From: Microcebus murinus
Taxonomy: Eukaryota; Chordata; Mammalia; Primates; Cheirogaleidae
Direction of reading: 5' to 3'
Length of the DNA: 64,000 nucleotides
Assembly (NCBI RefSeq): GCF_040939455.1
Contig: NC_134104.1
Location: 8,703,501 to 8,767,500 of the forward strand
The notes under the pieces were generated by a model. The model ran no database searches, was not told where the DNA came from, and saw only the letters and a program-made list of their open reading frames with translations. Shown in pieces: positions 54,170 to 64,000 of the stretch; within the stretch, counting starts at the first letter, position 1; each line of letters begins with the position of its first letter. The position numbers and the translations under genes were made by a program.

Positions 54170-55385
54170 TGGGCAATGATTGTTTTTTTGGATTTGACCC
54201 CAAAAGTATAGGTAACAACAACAAAAATAAACAAATGGGATTACATCAAACTAAAAATCTGCACAGTAAAGGAAAACATTAACAGAATGAAGAAACAATC
54301 TATGAATTGAGAGAAAATATTTTCAAACCATACATCTGATAAGTGGTTAATATCCAAAATACATAAGGAACTCAAACAACTTAACATCCAGAAAACAAAT
54401 ACCTTAGTTAAAAAGTGGGCAAAGGATCTGAATAAACATTTATTAAAAGAAGACATACAAATGGCCAACAGATATATGAGAAAATGAGCAATATCACTAT
54501 TCATTAGGAGAATACAAATTCAAGCCATAATGAAATATTACCTTGCACCTGTCAGAGTGGCTATTATCAAAGAGATGCAAGATAACAAGTATTGGCGAGA
54601 ATGTACACTGTTGATGAGGCTGTAAATTAGTACAGCCATTATGAAAAACTGTATGGAAATTCCTCAAAAAACTAAAAATAGGATTACCATATGATCCAGA
54701 AATCTCACTTCTGGGCATATATTCAAAGGATTTGAAATCAGTACGTTGAAGAAGTATCTTCACTTCCATGCTTGTGGCAGAATTATTGACAATAGCCAAA
54801 TTACACAATCAACCTAAGTACCCATCAGTGGCTGAATAGATAAAGCAAATGTGGTCTATCTACACAGTGGAATATTTTTTATCCTTATAAAAGAAGGAAA
54901 TTCTGTCACTTGTGACACCACGGATGAATCTGGAGGACATTGTGCTAAGTGAAATATGTCAAGCACAGAAAGATAAATACCACGTGTTCTCACCTATATG
55001 TGGAGTCTAAAACAATAAAACTCATAGAAGCAGACAGTAGAATGGTGGTTACAGAGGCTGGGCTGGGGCTGGGGGTGGGAGTGGGGAGATGTTGGTTAAA
55101 AGGTGGAAAGTTTCAGTTAGACATTGAAGAATAAGTTTTTGGAGGTCTACTGCACAGCATGGTGACTATAGTTAACAAAAAATGTATAGTATTATGTATT
55201 TCAAAATTGCTGAGAGTAAATTTCAGATGTTCTCATTAGGAAAAAAATGATAAGTATTTGAGGTGATGGATAGGGATTAGGTTGATATAATCATTCTACA
55301 TTGTATATGTATCTAACATCGCATTGTACCTCATAAATATATGCACCATACCATTATAATTTGTCAACTTACAATAAAAAGTATC
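54170..55385 (+). mobile_element. Old L1 3' region, sense, adjoining the antisense L1
   Basis: 'aaagtgggcaaaggatctga', 'atggccaacagatatatgag', 'ttaccatatgatccagaaat' and 'tctggaggacattgtgctaa' are sense L1 landmarks in order through the 3' end. ORF2 is broken. Confidence 0.85.
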
Positions 55386-55479
55386 ATGTTAGCTATGGGT
55401 TTTTGTAGATGCCTTTTACAGGTGAAGAAAGTTCCCTTCTACTACTAATTTGAGATTTGAAGTGCAAGAGGGCCTGTTG

Positions 55480-55815
55480 AGGGGGCCACGTGCCAAGAGC
55501 TTGAGAGTGGACTGCAGGGGCTGAGAGCGGGCCCCAGCTGACAGTGAGTAAGCAGAGGGGACCTCAGTCACACAGCCACAAGGAAACGAATTCTGCCAGC
55601 AACCTCAGGGAGCTTGGAAACCTATTTCCCTCCTTGAACCTCCAAATGAGGACGCACCTGGCGAACAAGCTGATTTCAGCCTTGCGTGATCCTGGGCAGG
55701 GAACCCAGTTCAGATGCGCAGGACTTCTGGCCTACCGACACCATGAGACAATAGATTTGTGTTGCTTTAAGCTACTAGGTTTGTGACAATTTGTAATGAG
55801 CAATGGAAAATTAGC
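55480..55815 (+). mobile_element. MaLR-type LTR remnant
   Basis: 'gaattctgccagcaacctca', 'cttctggcctaccgacacca' and 'ttgctttaagctactaggtt' fit the 3' half of an old MaLR LTR. Confidence 0.55.
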
Positions 55816-55816
55816 A

Positions 55817-56010
55817 CAGGGCTGGCATGGTGGCTCACGCCTGTAATCCCAGCACTTTGGGAGGCTGAATTGGTGGTGGGAGGGATCGCTTGAGGCCAGG
55901 AGTTTGAGGCTGGGGTGAGCTATGATCACACCCCTGCACCTCAGCCTGGGCAACAGAGTGAAGCCCTGTCTCTAAAAAGAAAAATAAAAAATAATAATAA
56001 GAAAAAAAGA
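55817..56010 (+). mobile_element. Partial Alu, sense
   Basis: A shortened Alu from 'gggctggcatggtggctcac' to 'agtgaagccctgtctctaaa', with an A-rich tail. Imperfect 'aaattagcaca' repeats flank it. Confidence 0.8.
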
Positions 56011-56014
56011 AAGA

Positions 56015-57735
56015 AAATTAACACAGGTATCATTTCAAATATCTCTCCTTTATATTGGACAAAATATATGGTAATGCTGGATAAAGAGCAAATTGTGAAA
56101 AGTAATGTTTGACGACTCAGGAAATGACAGGTTAAATGCCCCAGAAAATTGCCTTATCTTTTTTTGGTTTTCTTCATTAAATTTTGTCATTTCTGATGGG
56201 ATCTCATGGGTAAGAGGCTGGACTGGGGAGAGGTTAGGGGGTGTGTTTTATCTTCCTCCAGACAACTGGCCACATGTGGCCATCAGCCCTTGGGAGGCCA
56301 GTGCACCTGGGCCGCCCTGTCCTGGCCCTGGGACAACCTTGGCTAGAGGAAGCCACAATCAGCCTCGGCCTGTGCACATTCCAGGGTTCCTTCTGTCAGA
56401 AGAAACCTACTCAGATAGGAGCATTCAAGCTGAGAGAAGCCACGGCATCGGCAGGGATTGCTTACAATACATTGGACAAATATCTGGTTGAATTATTTTT
56501 CTCTATGGCCTGAGATATGGTTAAGTTTTTCTTCAGAACCTTCTCCTATTTATGGAGGTGTGGGGTTATTTATTAGTGGTGGTGTAGGTTGTGGGTTCTT
56601 GAATGTTTATTACTCTGTAAAAATTGTTCAGGAAGATCCAGTTTTCTAGGTAGCTCAACTTGTCCTATTACCAGTTTGGGAGTAATCATTTGTTAGGTGT
56701 AGCATGAAGATCATGTCCTATGTATGTGTTGTTAAATTATATATAAAAATAATAAAAATGGCTGACCTTTTATTAACCTTACTTAAGAAACTTTGGGGGT
56801 TATTTTTTAATGTCACAGATTTATACAGAACAATTTTGTTTTCTTTCTTTGGCTTTAATGGGATCAAAAGTAGTTGGGTGTGTTTCTAGCTTGCAAGATG
56901 ATAAAAAATAAGAGGCAGAGAAATATGTACCTTTTGTTGTTGTTGTATTGACAATGAAAATGAGAATCAGATGGTTTTTTTTCCTTTTGAAAATTTAAAA
57001 AATGTCCAGTCATTTGTACAAATGGTTTAAAAGCCTTGAGATTTTAGGAACGTGTATTTGCAATTATTCTCCTTTAATAATTAATTGCTAATATGTTTTA
57101 GTCACTGAGAACATTGTTTTGATCATTAAGAATTTAGAATGTAAAGATTATTTCAAGGTCAAATTTCAAATGTTAATCGTTGTAACCTAATGCATGTAAA
57201 TCTCCACTGAATTCAGTTTAAAAATAAAAAGTAAATCATTAATTTGAACTGGCATACTTACTGGAAATTGTCTTTTATTTTTCTCTGCTATGGTTCAAGG
57301 TCATTTCTTTAATCAAACCTCAGAATTTGATACAGAGTCATCAAGAGAAAGATCATTCTTTTCCCTCTCTTACTTTCCCTAAAAATACAACTCTCACAGG
57401 AGACCTGTTCGAACTTTCCTTTTCTCTTCATTGTTCTCATCTCGTCTTTAATTATTGCTGGTGCTGTTATGTGCTTTTTATTTTTATTTTTTTATATTTA
57501 TTTTTTAGTGTTGAGGGCAGAGTGTGTCATTGGGCACGAGATACATGGCAATCGCAAAGCTTCCCTTGCTGAAGGGGACTTCCGCTTTGATGTTTGAAAC
57601 TACACAGGGCATCTTCCTGCTGATGTAGGGGCCATGTGGATAAGCTGAGCTGTTCGCCTGGCTGTCTTCTCACCTGGGCCATGGGGGTATGCATTGCAGG
57701 CACGAGGCCTAGAGTGGGCCCCTGGTTCGAGTCCC
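56015..57735. other. AT-rich intergenic sequence
   Basis: No gene or RNA recognised. Confidence 0.4.
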
Positions 57736-57739
57736 CATG

Positions 57740-57850
57740 TACCACTGATTAGTTCTGTGACCGAAGACAGCCTATATGTGCCCTGTGCCCCACCATTTCA
57801 TCTGTAAAATGGGCACAAGAAGTGGTGAGCACCATGCAGGGTCATTAATT
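57740..57850 (+). mobile_element. MIR fragment
   Basis: 'ccatttcatctgtaaaatgg' is the MIR core signature. Confidence 0.6.
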
Positions 57851-57854
57851 TGAC

Positions 57855-59140
57855 TCACACTAAGAGGCCATGTGATTCCTGTATCTCAGCTGCAGTTGGT
57901 CTGGTCTTCGCCTGAGCCCACTCCCCAGGTTGGTGGGTGAAATACGGCTTCCAGTTTAGTCCCATCCAATTTAAATCTTGGGCTCGGTCAATTTAATTTA
58001 AAAAGCCCCAGTTGACTTTAAATGCTCCTTTAGGTAACAGTCTAAAGCATCTGTCCCTAAGATGGCTTCGGAGTGTGAGAAGACATGGGGGTTTGCATGT
58101 CTTCCCTCCCAGGCTGGTTCTCCTGTCTGTAACTGGTGGACTTGCAGTCTGTTCCCTGGACTCAGGCACTATCTCGGGGACACATCTGCTATCTCCTTCT
58201 CTCTGGCTTTTGCTGCCTGCACATCCCCGAGCCTTGCTCTCTGCCTGGCCCCTGGCCGGGGATCCAGCTGCCCTCTGGGGAGTCATTGGCCTGCTGGCTC
58301 TCAGCTCAGGGTTGGTGCCCCGTGGGCATGGCAGTGGCCCAGGATAGCTCATCTTCGAGGCCTCCTTTGGAATGATTTTGCTTTTTGAGCTGAACTGTCA
58401 AATTTATAAGGATGTGTCCAGGCCCGGGATTGGGATATGGGACAGCCAGTCAGGTGGCTCCTTCCGTAACCTGACATATGTATGTACAAAGGCCAGGAAC
58501 CTCTGCCTGGATGTCCTCACTTGAAAACTGCAGCACCTGTTGGCCTGGCTTGCCCTCTGGGCTCTGGGCTCCCTTTTCCTCACCACGGCTCACTCAGGCA
58601 GGCTAGATAGGGGCAGGCTGTGCCCAGACCTCCCTTATGAATGTTTCCTGGTTTATTCCTCCACGCCTGGCTTTGGCTACGCCAAAGGGAGGAAGAAAAT
58701 ATCTGGACATCCTTTTGTAGTTCCACAGCCCAGCATGAATGGCGAGCTCCTCCTGCAGAATCTTCCTTTTGAATGCACGGAGGAGAATATCGCCTTGGTC
58801 TATTTCTTTGCATTCCTTCTGTAACCATCATCTTGCCCCTGAGCAGAGGGACGTCGCCAAGATCGGAGCAGAGAGAAAGGCAAAAGGAGAAAGCACACTC
58901 AGGCTCTCCAAACTGCTACGCTTGTGCTGATGCTGGACTGAAGCTTCCCGCAGGCTGGGGCTCACTGCCTGCCACTGGACGCATCCTTAGGACCAGGCCT
59001 AGCTTCCGTTCAAAACTCAACGAGTACTTATTGAATGAATGCAAAAAATAAATAAATGGCAATGATGATTAATATCATTCAAGTTCACTGTAAACAAATA
59101 TATACTTCTCAAACAGCTTGCTATTCACAACAGATGTCTT
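57855..59140. other. Intergenic sequence
   Basis: Several open frames of 60-110 codons lie at 58.0-58.8 kb on both strands. None has exon signals or recognised homology. Confidence 0.4.
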
Positions 59141-59144
59141 TTTT

Positions 59145-59402
59145 TCCTTTTTTTTTTAAGACAAAGTCTCACTCTGTTGCCCAGTGCAGTGGTATTGACA
59201 TAGCTCACAGCAACCTCAAGCTCCTGAGCTCAAGCGATCCTCCTGCCTCAGCCTCCCGAGTAGCTGGGACGGCGCATGCCACAATGTCCAGTGGGGGTCT
59301 TACTCTTGCCCACCCTGGTCTGGAACTCCTGAACTCAAGCAATCCTTCTGGTTTGGCCTCCCAGAGTGTTAGGATCGTAAGCGTGAGCCACTGTGCCTGG
59401 CC
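59145..59402 (-). mobile_element. Alu, antisense, internally shortened
   Basis: Runs from a T-tract to 'gagccactgtgcctggcc', with the target duplication 'cacaacagatgt' on each side. It is missing part of the inter-monomer region. Confidence 0.85.
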
Positions 59403-59404
59403 AC

Positions 59405-60500
59405 AACAGATGTTTTATAAAAATTTTTCCATGAAGAAATTATGAATCCTTTGTTAATCGGGAAATAAGTAACTCTTTGAAGCTGAGTGAAAAAGATTTT
59501 TTTCCTTATTCTTTATGAAGAGTAAAGTTATAGAAATGATAAACTCTCATTCTTCAGCCAAGGGCTTTCCAAGAACGGACATTTCAGACTGAAGCCTGAC
59601 AGGTCTGCATAGACCTGCTCACCGTGGAACGACGTGGCAAAGGGATAGCTTTCAGGTCCCCGAGAAAGACATTGCTAGCGTGTAAAACCAGCACGAGGCT
59701 TTTACAAAAGATTTACACGTATCTCAACGTGCCCAGGACATAATTGACAATTACAAGTTTTCTAAAGAAGATGCTGTAAGAGAAGAGATTTTGGGGTCTA
59801 GAGTTAGGAATAAGCCCATGTGAAGTTCAGTCCAGCTGGGGAATGTTGAGGCTGTCTTATTTACTCTAAACCAAGTGACTAAGTGGTTTCTACCCCGGAC
59901 TTGCATGTGAGTATAATGCTTTGTGCTGTAAATATTCCTCACTGAAGAATAGCACCCTTGAAATAGCAGTAGGAGAATGTGGCTAATGTCCCCATATTTT
60001 GTTTTCTGGGTCAATCATCTGGGAACAGCAGTCAGAAAAGGAATTGGAGAGTGGAGCTCCCGCCTGGGGGAGCTCTTTACACCCTCGCTGCCATTGATGG
60101 GAGGAAGTGGATTGTGGTCACTTCCGGCTTTACAGCAAGTGTTAACAGTGAGTATTTCCCAATTCTGACGCCATTACCAGCCATGCATGCATTGAATCAG
60201 GTATCTTATGGCAAAATACGCCATAAATACACAAATATCTTTACTAAAAAAATAGTCTGTATTATGGGCTATTCTTGTGTTTCTATCACAGAGGTATTTT
60301 TCTTTTCTGTCACTTGGCTAATAATTGTTAGTGGATCTTTATCACCACGACTGTCTAGCATTAGAGAAATTTAAAGAGGAGACTCCATGGAAAGTTGGCC
60401 ACATTGCATAAAGGTGTAGTCATACAAAAACAAGTGGGTTAAAATAAAGTAATCCAAAGCTGGAAGCAAGGAGAAAATAATAAAGAATAAAAAAAATAAA
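59405..60500. other. Intergenic sequence
   Basis: Nothing recognised. Confidence 0.4.
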
Positions 60501-60504
60501 TGGG

Positions 60505-60690
60505 GGTCCAGGTGCAGTGGCTCATGCCTGTAATCCTAGCGCTCTGGGAGGCCAAGGCAGGAGGATCGCTTGAGGTCAGGAGTTGGAGACCAGCCTGAGC
60601 AAGAGCGAGACCCTGTCTCTACTGAAAACGGGCATCGTGGCATGCACCTGTAGTCCCAGCTACTGGGGAGGCTGAGGCAGGAGGTTAGGC
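60505..60690 (+). mobile_element. Alu, sense, 3'-truncated
   Basis: 'gggtccaggtgcagtggctc' through the left monomer, with a shortened linker. It stops at 'ggaggctgaggcaggagg'. Confidence 0.8.
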
Positions 60691-60694
60691 TAAG

Positions 60695-61560
60695 AAGGCA
60701 CCGGCACATTTTCACTGTGATGGTTCAGGTGTGGGACAACTGATAGAAAACTTGGGAGCTGCCTAAAAGGTAGGGCATGATGAAGTTCAGAAAGATCCAT
60801 CAATAGGGGTTGGTTAAATCTGTCTGAAATGGTTACATGCATACAATTTAACACGATCTGGGAATGTTTCTAGGAGCTTACCTCTCCCTTAAATAATCAC
60901 GGTAACCCATTTGCAGAACAGATATTTGTCAATCTTCATGGAGTTTTATAGCTGTGTATCTTGATAAGAAAGTAAAGATAGTAAGTACCACAAGCCAGTA
61001 GTGATTCAGCCCCAGAAACCATAAATCCCCATCAGCTAGTCGCATTTGACAATTTGCACAGATTTTATACATCTTGGATTAAGTGCCTTGTGTATTATGT
61101 CTTCATTGTCCATTGAAATAGTAACTGCTATTAAGCTGCTATTAGCAGCAGCAGTTTTTCAATCATAAGGACATTGAGTGAAAAGCCCTTGTCCCTTATT
61201 TATTAAATGCTGTATCCATATTTTTTCCCCTTCAGAAGTTAAGTACAAATGGGTTCTAAGATATGTATTTTGACATACTTTATCATTTGGATATGAAAGG
61301 AATGTCTAAGGGTTTCTGATTGAGTGAAAGCCCCTTTTAATTATATTACAAATGAAGATTAGAAATATGACCAATTCCTTGCCACAGACACAGTGCTTTT
61401 ATTATATACATAGTTGATTTATTTCAGGGTATGGTAACCCATGGTGTGTTTCACATTGCTGGAGCTGTGGGGTCAAGCTAAGGCAGAGTAAGACCTAAAC
61501 TCTTCCACCATTCTACAGAGCTTTAATAATTGATTCTTGATAATGTTTCCGGGATATCCT
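60695..61560. other. Intergenic sequence
   Basis: Nothing recognised. Confidence 0.4.
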
Positions 61561-61561
61561 C

Positions 61562-61910
61562 TATCATGGACTGGATTTGTATTCCTCTAAAATTCCTACG
61601 TTGAAGTCCTAACCCCCAATGTGACTGTATTTGGAGATGGGACCTTTAAGGGCATGATTAGGGTTAAATGAGGTCATAAGGGTGGGGACCCAATTCATGT
61701 GACAGGTATGGAGAGACTTCGGGGTGCACATGCACGGATGACCTTGTGAGACGGCGGCAAGCCAAGGATAGAGTCCTCAGGAGAAAACAAACCTGCTAGC
61801 ATCTTGATCTTGGACTTCCAGTCTCCAGAACTGTGAGAAAATAAATGCGAGAAAATAAAAGCCACCCAGTCTGTGGGGTTTTGTTGCAGCCGCCTGAGCA
61901 AACGAGTGGC
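61562..61910 (+). mobile_element. ERVL-MaLR-type LTR, sense
   Basis: 'gttgaagtcctaacccccaa', 'aatgaggtcataagggtggg', 'ccagaactgtgagaaaataa' and 'aagccacccagtctgtgggg' are MaLR LTR landmarks in order. Confidence 0.85.
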
Positions 61911-61914
61911 TCCC

Positions 61915-64000
61915 CTTTCTGAGGAAGTAAGTATTGGGCCAGAGCTGCACACCCAGGGACTCAGGAAATGCCTCAGATCAAAGCCACTGTGCAAATACTT
62001 AATCCTTTATCCTGTTAAAACATCTTTTCCTACCAGTAATTTGCATCTGAGTAATCAAAAAAAAAAAATGCTAGAAACGGAATTATTAAAGCGAGTATGT
62101 GTAAAAGCCGAGAGGTATAAGGAAGTTTGTCTTTTAAGGCAGGTGAATAAGCCATAGTCTGCCCAGCGTCAGTAGGTGCTCCTGGGGCCCCTTCAGGTGT
62201 CCTTAATAACTAGTTACCTGTTTGGTAAGCAAGTGTCCCATGTGTGACTGATGAGGAGATTCTTAACATACATAAGGCAAGCTTTAAAAAGGTACTGGGA
62301 AGTGTTTTTTTTTTTTTTTTTTTAAAGAAAATATAAGTGATACATTATGGAAAAATCTAATAAAGTCAATAGTCTTCTTTAGTATGGAAACAGTTCTCTA
62401 ATAGCACGTGTGTGGCCGTTGGGATCTGAGCGCTCGAGTGGCAGGTGTCCACAAGAGACAAGCACACTTTGCAAAAGCCTGGACGAAGATGTGCCCTGCC
62501 ATCCTGCCGCGCCTTCTCTCTCTCTCTCTCTGTCTTTTTCTTTCTTTCTTCCTAGTCACATGGAACCTGGACTGAGCCTTCTCAAGTGCTGCATGGCCTT
62601 CACTCAGCAGCCTCTCCACCCTCCCGTGAGGACCTAAGTATCCTCATTCTTCCCACTTTACGCCGCTGATCTGATGAACCGCTCAGAGGCTCGGCCAACC
62701 GCCCTGGGCTGGGCTCCCCTGGAGGCCACTCTGTGCCCTGTGGCGTCTAGCATGACCCCCCCACACTCCCCGAAGTGTCCGCTGGACTCTTGCAAACCTA
62801 CAGCCTGTCCAGTAGCTCTGCAAGCCAGTCCGATTCCCCAAACAGCGTTACTTGATATTCAAGCAGCGGCGGGAATTCTTAGTTATTTTTACTTGCAATT
62901 TCAAGGCCTTTTCCTTTCTCCAGATCTCCTTGGGCTATAAATTAATCTTAGTCAAAACATGCTTTTAAGAGAAGGGGACTCAAAGTAGGACGACGACTTG
63001 TTCTTTTTGAAATTGCATATAATTTAACAGGGCCTAACCTTTGAAGAGGAAATACGACCCGCACAGAGCATCGCGGTGGGATTTTGGAGGCTCTCTGTCT
63101 GAAAGCCTCATCTCAAAGAAGACAGGTATTTGGTTTCAAATTATCAAAACAGCCTTGTACTCTTCTTGGAGTTATTTTGACATCTAAATAATAGTTCTGG
63201 CATTTCTTTCACAGTGTAAATCAATAACATTGACTTAGTGCATTCTTTCCTCTTTCCTCGTTTCATTCCTTACTCTTTGATAACCTCAGATCCAGTATTA
63301 ATAATTATTTTAAGCCTTCGCTTTGGTTTGGTACTTTGCCCACTTAGTGGTGCAGGCGGCACCTCCTCCTCCCCCCTCCCCTTTATGGGTTGCCCAGCTC
63401 TTCCAGAATATTCTCTCCCTGGGACAAAGACTACATCCATCTTCAAAGGCAGACAGGTAGCTTTCGTGGTTGCCTTTGATGCATTTCTTTTTCTTCTTTT
63501 CCAGTCTCACAGCGTTAGAGCGCAGACATCTTCCTCCTGTTTTCATCACACACTCCTGTCATGCATTGTCCCAGGTTTCTCGCCAGGGCGACTCAACACG
63601 TGACTCAGAAGCAGCCGGTGCTCGGTGAAGCTGCGATTCTTGGGTTCTCGGGTCCTCTTCCCTCCATTCCAGTTACGCTCAAAGTGGTCCCCGAATTCTT
63701 AGCCACGCATCTTCAGTAACGTTTGCGCCAGGTCCAGACCCTCATGATTGACTTTGAAACCCTGCAGGGCGGGGGAGACAGGGAGGTGTAGGGGGAGATG
63801 CGAAGCGTGCGGGGCAGGTGTGAGGACAGTCGGACCCGGGCTGGGTTTCCAACTCTGCCACGGAACTGACTCAGTGAGCTCTGGTGACATACGCGACCTT
63901 GCAAGACTCTGGCATCTCAGCTCTAGCTGGGGGCGATAACGCATCGTGCGGGTTGTTTAGGAGGACTAAAGGAAATACCGTCTGCAGAGCCAGGAGGAGC
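61915..64000. other. Intergenic sequence to the window end
   Basis: A T-run lies at about 62,307 and a short CT-rich tract at 62,515-62,550. No gene, RNA or clear element is supported. Confidence 0.4.

Noticed and set aside
58012..58824. Cluster of overlapping frames of 79-119 codons
   Set aside because: Frames on both strands overlap, and none shows a conserved domain or plausible splice structure.

Overview
This is mammalian nuclear DNA, almost certainly from a strepsirrhine primate (lemur or loris group). The evidence is split genes with GT-AG introns, CpG-island promoters, and many Alu copies of the strepsirrhine form, whose two monomers are joined by an 'aattaattggccaactaaaa' linker. 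There is also an L1 3' end of the type I associate with lemurs. The genes match human 21q22.12, in reverse orientation.

Layout. (1) 0.4-4.3 kb: CBR1 on the minus strand. Its three exons join into an intact 277-residue carbonyl reductase with all catalytic residues, starting in a CpG island. (2) 4.3-10.1 kb: spacer between two divergent genes. It holds an Alu, an LTR, and an old antisense L1 containing a Tigger-like element that itself contains a solo LTR. (3) 10.1-33.45 kb: SETD4 on the plus strand. It has a CpG-island promoter, ten coding exons joining into exactly 440 codons plus stop, and a spliced 3' UTR. Intron 1 carries a broken retrocopy of TMEM219. (4) 33.5-47.6 kb: no gene recognised. 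It holds a 0.7-kb minisatellite, two CTCF-like motifs, a well-preserved hAT element, L1/Alu/MIR/LTR fragments and a poly(A)-only insertion. (5) 47.63-49.12 kb: an inverted second copy of the CBR1 last exon with flanking intron and 3' sequence, about 99% identical to 441-1931. (6) 49.1-64 kb: no gene recognised. It is dominated by L1 fragments in both orientations, Alus and LTRs.

CBR1 and SETD4 are unrelated in function: a cytosolic NADPH-dependent carbonyl reductase and a SET-domain protein methyltransferase. They share a locus, not a pathway. The most unusual feature is the pair of near-identical inverted arms bracketing the whole of SETD4. The distal arm keeps an open CBR1 exon 3, its splice acceptor and its poly(A) signal. 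All five coding differences I counted between the arms are synonymous. I found no wholly new biological system. The inverted duplication is the observation most worth following up.
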